DNA of 64,000 nucleotides from Aquitalea denitrificans (GTDB taxonomy: Bacteria > Pseudomonadota > Gammaproteobacteria > Burkholderiales > Chromobacteriaceae): the NCBI RefSeq assembly GCF_009856625.1, contig NZ_CP047241.1, positions 3,782,001 through 3,846,000 of the forward strand, in the 5' to 3' direction. Below, piece after piece: positions 17,701-25,224 of this stretch. The notes under the pieces are model-generated. The model was not told the origin of the DNA, did no database searches, and was given only the letters and a program-made list of their open reading frames with translations. Positions within the stretch are counted from its first letter, which is position 1; each line of letters starts with the position of its first letter. A program made the translations under genes and the position numbers.

Positions 17701-19599
17701 ATCCCAGCTGGCGGTATCGTTGCCCACCACTTCGGCCAGGCCCAGTTCCTTGGCTTCGCGGTAGGCCGGGACATCGCTCAGCACGCATGCTGCGCCGATG
17801 GCGGTGTACTCCAGCCATTTCAGGTCGGACTTGGACTCATTGAAAACAGTGTCTTCCAGCGGAGCGATGCCGATGTCGATCTCCAGCCGGTTAAGCTCCT
17901 GCAGGTATTCGATGTAGGTAACCGACTTGCCAACTACCTTGACGTTGGCTGCCCCTTCCAGCCCGCTCAGGCTGCAACCCCAAAACACGAACTGCACCAG
18001 ATGTGCATATTTTTGCTGGATATTGAGCAGGGCCTGGCCAATGACTTTCATGTCGTCGGCGTGAGTGGAGGTTCCGGCAAAGCCGATGGTAATGGGCGCG
18101 TCCGGGCCTTTGGGCTCTCGCTTGAGGCCAGCGTAGCGGGACGCAGACAGCGCATTGGGAATCAGATGCACATTCTGGTTCAGCTCGCGCAGCCGCACTG
18201 CCAGCGGCTCGGTGCTGGCAGTCACGGCGGCAAACAGATGCATCTTGTCGCGCCAGAAGCGCAGCAGGCCGTAAGGATCGAATTCGTAGAACTGACGATG
18301 CGATGCCGGCATGCCCGGCAGCCAGTCGTCCGCTTCAAAAATCATGGTTTTGCCACTGGCAAAACACTTGTCGAGAAAGTCGCTGTTGCGTTCGCTCAGA
18401 ATACCGCGCTGAATGATGAAGACATCGGCCCACTCCACCAGGGTATCGATATCAAACTCTTCCCGGCGGCAGCCAACTGCCGAATTACCGGGGAAATAAG
18501 CGGTGTCAATCCAGGGCGACAGCAAGCTGAACGCATCATGCAGGCGCAGGCGCATGCAGGCACCATCCAGGAAATCCCCGGACAGCACGCCCACGCGCAA
18601 GCGTTGTGCCGGAAGCGTATCGGTTGCCGTGCCTGCCGGCAGGGTTGGCAACTGGCGTTCGGTACGGCCTGATTTGCCAATGGCCAGCTGAACGGCGACA
18701 TTGGCATAGGACTTGGCGCGCACCCGGCCCTGCGTGGTATCGACGAAGTCGCGCAGCTCCTGCAGGAATTCCTGGTGGATTGCCTCGTAGCGCTCCCTGG
18801 CTTTGTGCACGGTGGCCTTGGCATGGGCAATGGCTTCCGGGCTATCGCCCCAGGCCACGCCATCATCACCCAGATAGCTGTGCAAGGGTTTGTCCAGCAT
18901 TAGCGGATTGGGCAGGTACACCACCGGGCAGCCACACAGCAGCGCCTCGAAGCAGCCGGTACTGTGCTCGTAGGTGTAGAACAGCTCGGCGGAACGGTAG
19001 AGTGCGGCCAGTTCACGCGGGCTGCGCACCTTGCCGCGGAATGAAATTTCCGTGGCATCGGCCACCACATCGCCCGGCACACCACCCTTTTCCAGATAAC
19101 GGTGCAGCCACACCAGCTTGCCGTGGCGCTCCCCGATACCGTCGCTGTTGTAAACCTGGGTATCGATCAAGGGCACTTGCAGCAAGGCGGCGGACCAGCC
19201 ATCCGGTACGATATCCCAGCCGTGGGTATACACCATGTCACTGGCTGCCCAGCCCAGCTTGTCCAGCGGGGTATTGGACAAACGTCCGGGGTAGTTCAGC
19301 AGGTAGCGCACCACATGACGCGCCTGCAGCGGGTTGCCGCGGATGATTTCCGGGTAGATGACAACTGGCTCACGCCCGGCTTCCCGATGCGCCTGATAGA
19401 TTTCCTGCGTGAGAACCCGTGTATTCAGGCCATGACTGGCCTCCTGATGCATCACATACGCTTCCTGGCCTGCCTCGTTCAACCAGTGGCACAGGTGGTA
19501 GAGCGCACGCACTCCGCCGGAAGTCTCACGGTAGGGGGGCGCATAGATGTAGTAAGGCGAGTTGGCCAGATCAGCAGTTGTAGACAGGGCTTGAGACAT
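14719..19599 (-). CDS. Giant multi-module glycosyltransferase
   Basis: 1626 residues, cytosolic, no membrane segments. Modules in order: a GT4-like domain (about 1-320, with YEHSTGCFEALLCGCPVVY near 205); a second GT4-like domain (about 335-700, IAPLEDTVFNESKSDLKWLEY near 580); a degenerate GT2-like segment (about 735-960); a GT2 domain (about 985-1240: VSVIIPTRDKMEYLQPC, LLIIDNGSQD, LLNNDTEI, VDFCLKLQQQG); and a third GT4-like domain (about 1300-1620, IAPLEINPFNESKSNLRLLEY near 1525). The second and last GT4-like modules share that motif, suggesting internal duplication. Its place between fliC and a sugar-nucleotide operon suggests flagellin glycosylation, possibly building a short glycan on one polypeptide. 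Acceptor and sugars are inferred, not shown. Confidence 0.85.
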   Translation of the reverse strand: MSQALSTTADLANSPYYIYAPPYRETSGGVRALYHLCHWLNEAGQEAYVMHQEASHGLNTRVLTQEIYQAHREAGREPVVIYPEIIRGNPLQARHVVRYLLNYPGRLSNTPLDKLGWAASDMVYTHGWDIVPDGWSAALLQVPLIDTQVYNSDGIGERHGKLVWLHRYLEKGGVPGDVVADATEISFRGKVRSPRELAALYRSAELFYTYEHSTGCFEALLCGCPVVYLPNPLMLDKPLHSYLGDDGVAWGDSPEAIAHAKATVHKARERYEAIHQEFLQELRDFVDTTQGRVRAKSYANVAVQLAIGKSGRTERQLPTLPAGTATDTLPAQRLRVGVLSGDFLDGACMRLRLHDAFSLLSPWIDTAYFPGNSAVGCRREEFDIDTLVEWADVFIIQRGILSERNSDFLDKCFASGKTMIFEADDWLPGMPASHRQFYEFDPYGLLRFWRDKMHLFAAVTASTEPLAVRLRELNQNVHLIPNALSASRYAGLKREPKGPDAPITIGFAGTSTHADDMKVIGQALLNIQQKYAHLVQFVFWGCSLSGLEGAANVKVVGKSVTYIEYLQELNRLEIDIGIAPLEDTVFNESKSDLKWLEYTAIGAACVLSDVPAYREAKELGLAEVVGNDTASWDAALSRLVEDAERRRQLHTTSRDYLLRYATLESQAYRWVELLREVLPTPFLDTLASYHPERQAVVENNRLQLMWPNTYRAWQSWDKQHQLREIDAEMMAERMITQWQQQPQFLLLMPIRASEAALLANTIDALQQQLYKHWKLIVVADWEMPDPIFSQNDTLGWLQLDTLDDPQLFSMALNGLLGEIPADWVLLLPAGAMIAPQLLLRMGDCIQANPQALAIYTDHDSYTQPECRVLPQLKPDFSLDYLRAQDYVGSAVALSYQGLASLGGFEAYPGCESWNHLLRLAENYGLGVVQHLDEVLMHFPAEPLGVQHEREAARRVALENHLQRLGIAASVVNGYADNTLHVEYQVTGNPLVSVIIPTRDKMEYLQPCVESLFARTGYRKFELLIIDNGSQDPDTFRFYQDLLQDYPDQVRIIDYPHAFNFSAQCNLGVEQARGDYIVLLNNDTEIIQPEWLERMIGIAQRPEVGAVGIRLVYPESGCIQHAGIVLGLPGGVLSVADHVFEQSELDTPGYMNRLLTEQNYSAVTAACLMVAKDKYLAVGGFDAEQLTVLFNDVDFCLKLQQQGLLNVFTPYVTMVHHHAKSIGKLTYEPAVALAAAVREQQELAVVLKRWLPQLAHDPAYNRHLTFRTKDMAFEPTRDTNWLPRQAGRRKVLGLPIPGGSGEYRVSLPFHALQESGRLDVTMISPERGAAPLLSVVEMARFNPDVLLIHTMLTDGVLHAVKQYREYLPDLRLVFGLDDLVGALPEKSILNRVWRKTMPDARPRLRAMLKHFDTLVVSTEPLADACRDMIADIRVVPNRLARHMWGKVSSLRGQGKKPRVGWVGAQQHQGDLALIIDVVKQTADEVEWVFMGMCLPEMRPYIAEEHPCVSFQEYPEKMASLNLDLAIAPLEINPFNESKSNLRLLEYGVMRWPVICTDIYPYQTNDAPVCRVPNTTEAWVEAIRSRIGDLDAAYREGDALRAWVDRHYWLEDHLDDWQQGLSEEVGKK

Positions 19600-19630
19600 A
19601 GGGGCCTCGAATTGGAGTAGTAATGCGCAC

Positions 19631-20779
19631 TTAACAGAGCGTCTGATAGAAAGCCTGTACCGCCAGACAAACCCGGCGGACCTGTTCCATTGTCATTTCG
19701 GAATACAAGGGCAGCCGCAGCAGTCGGCCAGCTAGGTCTTCCGTGACGGCCAGACTGCCGCTGGTACGGGCAAAGCGCTGCCCCGCCGGCGAGTCATGCA
19801 AGGGAACATAATGGAATACTGCCGAGATATTCTGCTGTTGCAGATGGGCGATCAACGCACTTCTCTCCTCGGCACGGCGGCACAAGAGATAGAAAATATG
19901 CCCGTTTTCCGGGCGGTTTCCCGGTGACAGTGGCAGACGGAACAAACCTTGTGCCGCCAGCGGTTCCAGCAGGCTCAGGTATTTGCCATACAGGGTGCGG
20001 CGGTGGGCATTGATGCGTTTGGCTTGTTCTAGCTGGGCATACAGGAAGGCAGCACTCAGCTCGCCGGGCAGAAAGGACGAACCGATATCCACCCAGGTGT
20101 ACTTGTCCACTTCGCCCCGGAAAAAGGCCTTGCGGTTGGTACCTTTCTGCCAGATCACCTCCGCCCGCGCCATCAGCGCCGGATTGTTGATCAGCAAGGC
20201 ACCGCCTTCACCGCAAATGATGTTCTTGGTTTCGTGAAAGCTCAGACAGCCAAGATCGCCAATCGTCCCCAGTGATCGACCGTCGGATTGCGCCAGAATG
20301 GCCTGGGCAGCATCTTCGATCAACAACAGTCCATGCCGCTGACAGATGTCCTTGAGCGCTTCCATCGCACAGGGCTGACCGGCGTAATGCACGGCAACAA
20401 CGGCCTTGGTGCGTGGTGTGATGGCTGCTTCCACCAGCGTTTCATCCAGATTCAGCGTATCGGGGCGGATATCGATGAAAACCGGCACGCCGCCACGCAA
20501 GACAAAGGCATTGGCGGTGGAAACAAAGGTGAAGGACGGCATGATCACCTCATCACCCGGGCCGATATCAGCCAGAATGGCCGCCATTTCCAGCGCAGCG
20601 GTGCAGGAGTGGGTGAGCAGGGCCTTGGGGGTTCCCAGATGTTCTTCCAGCCAGTGCTGGCACTTGCGACTGTAGACACCATCTCCGGCAATTGAACTGC
20701 TCATGACCGCTTGTGCGATATAGAACAGCTCTTTGCCGACGATGAACGGTTTGCCAAACGGGATGCGCGGAAGGCTCAT
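19631..20779 (-). CDS. wecE: WecE/RffA-type dTDP-4-amino-4,6-dideoxygalactose transaminase
   Basis: 382 residues from the ATG at 20779, which overlaps the upstream stop as ATGA. A DegT/DnrJ/EryC1 PLP aminotransferase very like E. coli WecE: GDEVIMPSFTFVSTANAFVLRGG, IDIRPDTLNLDETL, HYAGQPCAM, IEDAAQ with Asp156, and FHETKN with the PLP lysine at 185, then KGTNRKAFFRG and VDKYTWVDIGSS (short pieces quoted). WecE converts dTDP-4-keto-6-deoxyglucose to dTDP-Fuc4N using glutamate. No other enterobacterial common antigen genes are here, so the product is likely used for the flagellin glycan. 4-Epimer (viosamine-type) specificity is an alternative. Confidence 0.88.
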   Translation of the reverse strand: MSLPRIPFGKPFIVGKELFYIAQAVMSSSIAGDGVYSRKCQHWLEEHLGTPKALLTHSCTAALEMAAILADIGPGDEVIMPSFTFVSTANAFVLRGGVPVFIDIRPDTLNLDETLVEAAITPRTKAVVAVHYAGQPCAMEALKDICQRHGLLLIEDAAQAILAQSDGRSLGTIGDLGCLSFHETKNIICGEGGALLINNPALMARAEVIWQKGTNRKAFFRGEVDKYTWVDIGSSFLPGELSAAFLYAQLEQAKRINAHRRTLYGKYLSLLEPLAAQGLFRLPLSPGNRPENGHIFYLLCRRAEERSALIAHLQQQNISAVFHYVPLHDSPAGQRFARTSGSLAVTEDLAGRLLRLPLYSEMTMEQVRRVCLAVQAFYQTLC

Positions 20780-21789
20780 GCCGCCACTTTCTGGAAAATT
20801 CCGAATAGTTTGTAACCCAGCATGGCCTGGTGCACATGCTCCACGGTCAACTGCCGGGGTTGTTCCAGCACCTGCCCCGTCAATTGCTGCCATGCAGTAG
20901 CAATCACCTCGTCTGGATAGGCAAGGATGCGGTCCAGCTCGCTGATGTAAGTCTCGAAAAAGCGCATTTCAAAACCTGCCTTGCGCATTAGCCCAGGCAA
21001 AGTCTGCTCTTCGAAATAGCTCCAGTGCCCATGACAGATATTATTATTGCGCCCACCTTCTATCGTAAGCAGCAGGCTGCGGAAGTTGGGTACCTGGATC
21101 ACCAGCCAGCCACCTGGCTGCATGTCCGCAGACACCCGGGCCAGAAATGCCAGCGGATCCGGCAGATGTTCCAACACATCCAGCATCAGTACCGCATCGA
21201 AAGGCCCCCAGTCTGCGGATAGCGCACATGGATACTCGCCACACACGGCCTGCAGCTGCTGCTGGCGGCAGTGGGCAACCGCTGCCGGATTGATTTCCAC
21301 ACCACGGGCCGTCCAGCCGGCGGCTTCGGCCGCCTGCAGCAAGGCACCGGTGGACGAACCGATGTCCAGCACGCTGCCGGTTCCAGCCAGGCTGCCCAGC
21401 CTGGCCATCACATAGCGCGCCTTGTCCTGCTCCAGCGCCGCATAGTGCGGGTCGATCTTGAGCGCCATATTGGCATCCGCCGCCTGGCTGGCCTGGTAGC
21501 GCTGTTGTTCGAAAGCACGGTTGATCACTTCACGGCTGTAGACCAGCCCGCAATCGGCACAACGCATCAAGTGCATGCCATATGCCTGCAACACCAGGCT
21601 GGCTGTTGCCGACGCAGTATGACAGTAGGGACAATCCCGTGCAAAGCTGGCTCCAGGCAAAAACTGGCCGTCCTCATCCAGCAAGCGGCGAAATGTCTCA
21701 TCCTCCGCCCGGCGCAATGCCGAATTGGATGGGGCAAGCGCGGCACGCACTCCGGGGCGCAATGCGGCGTCGAAACTGTTCTTATCCAC
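20776..21789 (-). CDS. Class I SAM-dependent methyltransferase with N-terminal zinc ribbon
   Basis: 337 residues from the GTG at 21789, which has GGAG seven bases upstream; a TTG five codons earlier is less supported. CPYC (near residue 53) and CADC (near 78) form a rubredoxin-like zinc knuckle. The SAM-binding domain shows VLDIGSSTG (motif I), FDAVLMLDVLEHLPDP (motif II) and LKPGG-like MQPGGWLVIQVPN. This arrangement is common in O- or C-methyltransferases acting on nucleotide sugars or glycans. In context it may methylate the WecE-derived sugar, as the 2-O-methyl group of the Pseudomonas syringae flagellin viosamine. That is inference. Confidence 0.85.
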   Translation of the reverse strand: MDKNSFDAALRPGVRAALAPSNSALRRAEDETFRRLLDEDGQFLPGASFARDCPYCHTASATASLVLQAYGMHLMRCADCGLVYSREVINRAFEQQRYQASQAADANMALKIDPHYAALEQDKARYVMARLGSLAGTGSVLDIGSSTGALLQAAEAAGWTARGVEINPAAVAHCRQQQLQAVCGEYPCALSADWGPFDAVLMLDVLEHLPDPLAFLARVSADMQPGGWLVIQVPNFRSLLLTIEGGRNNNICHGHWSYFEEQTLPGLMRKAGFEMRFFETYISELDRILAYPDEVIATAWQQLTGQVLEQPRQLTVEHVHQAMLGYKLFGIFQKVAA

Positions 21790-21858
21790 AGAAATGCTCC
21801 ACAAATCCAGCTATCCGCACATGGGCCGGCCAGTGGCCATGCTCATGCCACGACGGCT

Positions 21859-22086
21859 TCATGCACGGCGGTGCTGGGCCAGCACGCTGGCCATTTGTTC
21901 TACGGTCAGCCCGCTCAGGGTCTGCGCGGTGAGTTCGTCAAAGCAGTGAAAACGCTCCTCCACCGCCATCAGAAAGCCCACCACGCTGAAGGAGTCGATC
22001 TGTTCAAACAGGGGGCGATCGGCCAGCAGCTCGGTTTTGCCCTCTTCACGCAGGTAATCTGCGATCCAGCTGCGGATTTCTTCCAT
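21859..22086 (-). CDS. Acyl carrier protein
   Basis: 75 residues; AAGGAA upstream of the ATG at 22086. An acidic four-helix protein with the carrier motif QIDSFSVVGFL, where Ser32 would receive 4'-phosphopantetheine. It differs from housekeeping AcpP (DSLDTVEL-type), so it is a dedicated carrier. Neighbours suggest the ligase at 25221 loads it and the hexapeptide acyltransferase next to it unloads it, probably onto the amino group made by the WecE-type enzyme. Confidence 0.88.
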   Translation of the reverse strand: MEEIRSWIADYLREEGKTELLADRPLFEQIDSFSVVGFLMAVEERFHCFDELTAQTLSGLTVEQMASVLAQHRRA

Positions 22087-22135
22087 TTTCTTTCCTTATT
22101 GTTAGCGACAGTGGCAATACTCCCTGCCGTGCCGC

Positions 22136-22624
22136 TCAGGGCAGCTGTACCGAGCGTATGCCCATGCTGACATAGCGGCCACCAGCAGCCACCTTGTCCT
22201 TGATCACGCAGCCCACCCCGATGGAGCAGTTTGGCCCCACATCGGCGCCGGGCAGGATGACGCATTGGGCACCGAAAATGGTATGTGCGCCAATCAGCAC
22301 ATCCCCCTCTACCTTGTTGCGCGGGCCATCCGCCTGCTGCTGGTAATCGTCGCTCTTGGTAAACACACTGACATGGGTGGAAAAGCCAACGCCCTCTTTC
22401 AGCACGATGCGCCCGCCAGTTCCGCCCAGGAAACAGAAGGGCGAGATATGGGTATGCGGACCAATCTCCACCCGGCCAGTGAGAATGGCAAAGTCGTCAA
22501 TACGCGCACCATCGCCAATGCTGCCGTCAATGACATAGAACACGGCGCGGCGTGATACCCGCACCCCCTCGCCCACCGTATGAAAGCCGATGGCCAGCAG
22601 CTCTTCCCGACTAAGCAGTTCCAT
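22136..22624 (-). CDS. Left-handed beta-helix (hexapeptide) acyltransferase
   Basis: 162 residues from the ATG at 22624; a GTG two codons earlier is possible. Imperfect hexapeptide turns are visible (IGDGARIDDFAIL, VEIGPHTHISP, VLIGAHTIFGAQCVILPGADVGPNCSIGVGC given in part). The catalytic-type His may be in PHTHISPFCF or IGAHTIFG. It lacks the N-terminal nucleotide domain of PglD-like sugar acetyltransferases. With the ACP gene 49 bases downstream it could transfer an ACP-bound acyl group to a 4-amino sugar, analogous in role to VioB or WecD. Acyl-CoA use is equally possible. Confidence 0.8.
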   Translation of the reverse strand: MELLSREELLAIGFHTVGEGVRVSRRAVFYVIDGSIGDGARIDDFAILTGRVEIGPHTHISPFCFLGGTGGRIVLKEGVGFSTHVSVFTKSDDYQQQADGPRNKVEGDVLIGAHTIFGAQCVILPGADVGPNCSIGVGCVIKDKVAAGGRYVSMGIRSVQLP

Positions 22625-22632
22625 GGGCACGC

Positions 22633-23745
22633 TTAGATGAACAGGTCGAAATCGGACACGGTATCCACCACCTCTCCTGCCGCCATGCGTTCCAGCAGCA
22701 GATTGGACTCGTGGCGGATGCAGTGGAAGGTACAGTGCCGGGCCGGATCAACCCGGTTCATCACAGTCTTGCGCCGGTCGCCTTGCCATAGTTCCTCCAG
22801 CGAAACCTTGGCGATATCGCCAATGCGCATGTTGAGGTTGCCGCGATGATAGGGGCAGACATAAGCACCGCTAGGCGTAATCACCGTGCGTAGTTCCGCG
22901 GTGAGACAACGGTTGTAGGACTTCACCTGGGTACCCACGCCGCGCAAGGCTTCTTCCAGCGTAAACGGTGCAATGATCTTGAAATTGTCGTCGGCCAGTT
23001 CGTGGATGGCCTTGAGGTTACGGTTAACCAGATCCACCACCGACAGATCCTGCTGCTGCAGGAAGTGCATCATGTCAAAGGCAGGTTTGACCTCGAAATA
23101 GTCACAACCGATATCCTTGGCCAGCTGTGCTGCCTTTTCGATATCCACTGCATTGGTGCGGTGCAGGCTGCCATCGGGATTGAACTTGGACAGCAGCAGG
23201 AAGGAATAACCCAGCAAACCCTTCTTGCTGGCAGCCATCTGGCGCATATTGTCGATGACAAGATTGAACTGCGACTTGCCGCTGGCATGAGGACGGAACT
23301 CGGCAAATACTTCCTCGCTACCGGCATCCACCGACACCCGCAGCCAGCTGGTCATGTTGATGCACTGGTCCATATAGCGCGGCATCAGGGTTCCATTGGT
23401 GGTTACCCCCACCTTGATGCCAGCCTGGTAGAGCGACTCGACCAGCGCGCCAAACTTTGGATGCGCCATTGGCTCGCCGCCGCCAATCAGCACCACGGCA
23501 CGGACGCCATGCTGGGCAAACTCCTCGGCCAGCCTCATCAGGCGCTCGTTGTCGATACCACCCTGATTGAGCAAGTTGGCACTGATGCAATCATGGCAAG
23601 CCAGATTACAGGCAGTGGTGGGATCAAGCTCCACCACAAAAGGTGCGCTATTGCTCTTGTTCCACAGGAATTTGTTGATGAACTCCTGTACGGATTCCTG
23701 CTTCAGCTTTTCAACCAGCGACAGCGGGCGCGAAATCTGACCCAT
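22633..23745 (-). CDS. Radical SAM protein with SPASM-like C-terminus
   Basis: 370 residues from the ATG at 23745, with GAGGAG eight bases upstream. CxxxCxxC is present as CNLACHDC (Cys46, 50, 53) for the [4Fe-4S]-SAM cluster, followed by LIGGGEPMAHPKF and TTNGTL. A C-terminal cysteine set (RCLTAELRTVITPSGAYVCP, later CTFHC) suggests an auxiliary cluster. Family members act on peptides, sugars or small molecules; the substrate cannot be read. Co-location with ACP, ligase, aldehyde dehydrogenase and methyltransferase suggests it tailors the acyl group or the sugar of the flagellin glycan. Confidence 0.88.
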   Translation of the reverse strand: MGQISRPLSLVEKLKQESVQEFINKFLWNKSNSAPFVVELDPTTACNLACHDCISANLLNQGGIDNERLMRLAEEFAQHGVRAVVLIGGGEPMAHPKFGALVESLYQAGIKVGVTTNGTLMPRYMDQCINMTSWLRVSVDAGSEEVFAEFRPHASGKSQFNLVIDNMRQMAASKKGLLGYSFLLLSKFNPDGSLHRTNAVDIEKAAQLAKDIGCDYFEVKPAFDMMHFLQQQDLSVVDLVNRNLKAIHELADDNFKIIAPFTLEEALRGVGTQVKSYNRCLTAELRTVITPSGAYVCPYHRGNLNMRIGDIAKVSLEELWQGDRRKTVMNRVDPARHCTFHCIRHESNLLLERMAAGEVVDTVSDFDLFI

Positions 23746-23838
23746 GAATTCACTCCTCGATAGACCCGGGCACCATGTTGCCGCAACGGCCGGCAGTCCC
23801 GGGGCGTGTTTCCCGTGCGGCGCACGAGCCACGTTTGT

Positions 23839-25224
23839 TCAGTAAATGATGGCTGACTTGGGCAGGGAGTAAGTGTCCAGCGCACGCACGCCCCCCTCGC
23901 GCCCAACCCCGGAATCGGCAAAGCCGCCAACCGGCAGCTCGGGCAGCCAGAACTCCGGGTTGGCGTTGACCCATATCCGCCCGGCGCGCAACTGCCGCAC
24001 CACCTGTAACGATGTTTTGCTTGCTGCCGTCCATACATAAACGGCCAGCCCATACTGGTTATCGGCAACAATGGCATTAAATTGACTGGCAGCCACGCGA
24101 CAGATGGTGATCACCGGGCCAAAAATCTCCTGCCGACGCAATGCCGACGCTGCAGCAACATGGTCAATCAGCACCGGGCCCAGATATTGCCCGGGGCCAT
24201 CCAACCGTGAACCGGGCAGCAAGCTGCCGCCCTCTGCCAGCCCGGCCTGCAGCAGCGACTGGATGCGCTGCTTGTGTCCAGAGGTGATCATGGGCTGCAA
24301 ACCATACGGTTTTTCATCCATTGCGCTATCAGGATGACGGCGCTGCAAGGCCAGCTGCAGCTCGGCAACAAAGGCATCTGCCACGGCGGGATCAACCAGC
24401 ACATGGGTGCCGGCAATGCATGCCTGGCCACCATTGCGCAATGCGCCGGCAATCACGCCATCGGCTGCAGCGGCCAGATCTGCATCCGGATACACCAGTA
24501 CCTGGTTGTTTCCACCCAGTTCGGCACTCACCCGCTTGCCACAGGCCACGGCCGCCGACTCAATGGCCCGACCGCTGGCGGTGGAGCCGACAAAGGCAAT
24601 CATGTCCACTGCCGGATGCGTGGTCAGCCCACGCCCCACCTCACTGCCAACGCCATACAGCAGCTGCACCACATCCGCCGGGAACAAAGGATTTTGCTGC
24701 AAATGCGCCACCAGCATGGCCAGCGATCCCACCGCCAGTTCGCTGGGTTTGAGCACCACGCAGCAACCCGCAGCCAAGGCAAATGGCATGCGCTCTGCGG
24801 TGGTGATCAGGGGGTAATTCCAGGGCACGATCAACCCGACCACGCCCATAGGCTCGCGCAAGGTCAGCGCCAGGCCGGTGTCCATGGAGCTGCCAAGCGT
24901 CTCGGTATGCTCCACCCGTGCCAGCGCCGCCGCATATTCCCATAGTGCAGCAGCGCCCTCCACTTCACCCTTGGCCCCGGCAAGTGATTTGCCGGTATCT
25001 GCGGCCTCCGCTGCCGCATAGACGGCAAGATTGGCCCGCAAATGCTGTGCCACGCTGTTTAGAGCCTGGCTGCGGCAGGCTGCAGGCAGGCTGCGCCAGT
25101 GTTGGAAGAAAGCCTGCCGTGCGCGCTGGCAGACCTCGTCAAGCTGTGCGGCATCGGCACAGGGGTAGTGGGCCACGGCTTGGCCACTGCACGGGTCAAA
25201 CGTGGTCAGAACATGCGCTGTCAT
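23839..25224 (-). CDS. Aldehyde dehydrogenase family protein
   Basis: 461 residues, starting ATGA-overlapped with the ligase stop. ALDH signatures: PWNYPLITTAERMPFALAAGC region (residues about 134-154), FVGSTASG (211-218), Glu235 in SAELGGNN and catalytic Cys269 in NGGQACIAG, with EIFGPVI near 385. It oxidises an aldehyde to the acid with NAD(P)+. Tight coupling to an acid-activating ligase and a carrier protein suggests it makes the acid that the ligase activates. It is about 20-30 residues shorter at the N-terminus than typical betaine-aldehyde-type enzymes. Confidence 0.9.
   Translation of the reverse strand: MTAHVLTTFDPCSGQAVAHYPCADAAQLDEVCQRARQAFFQHWRSLPAACRSQALNSVAQHLRANLAVYAAAEAADTGKSLAGAKGEVEGAAALWEYAAALARVEHTETLGSSMDTGLALTLREPMGVVGLIVPWNYPLITTAERMPFALAAGCCVVLKPSELAVGSLAMLVAHLQQNPLFPADVVQLLYGVGSEVGRGLTTHPAVDMIAFVGSTASGRAIESAAVACGKRVSAELGGNNQVLVYPDADLAAAADGVIAGALRNGGQACIAGTHVLVDPAVADAFVAELQLALQRRHPDSAMDEKPYGLQPMITSGHKQRIQSLLQAGLAEGGSLLPGSRLDGPGQYLGPVLIDHVAAASALRRQEIFGPVITICRVAASQFNAIVADNQYGLAVYVWTAASKTSLQVVRQLRAGRIWVNANPEFWLPELPVGGFADSGVGREGGVRALDTYSLPKSAIIY

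Noticed and set aside
19631..20893. Longer start for the WecE-type gene
   Set aside because: The extra 38 residues overlap the methyltransferase gene and are not family-like; the ATGA-coupled start at 20779 fits.
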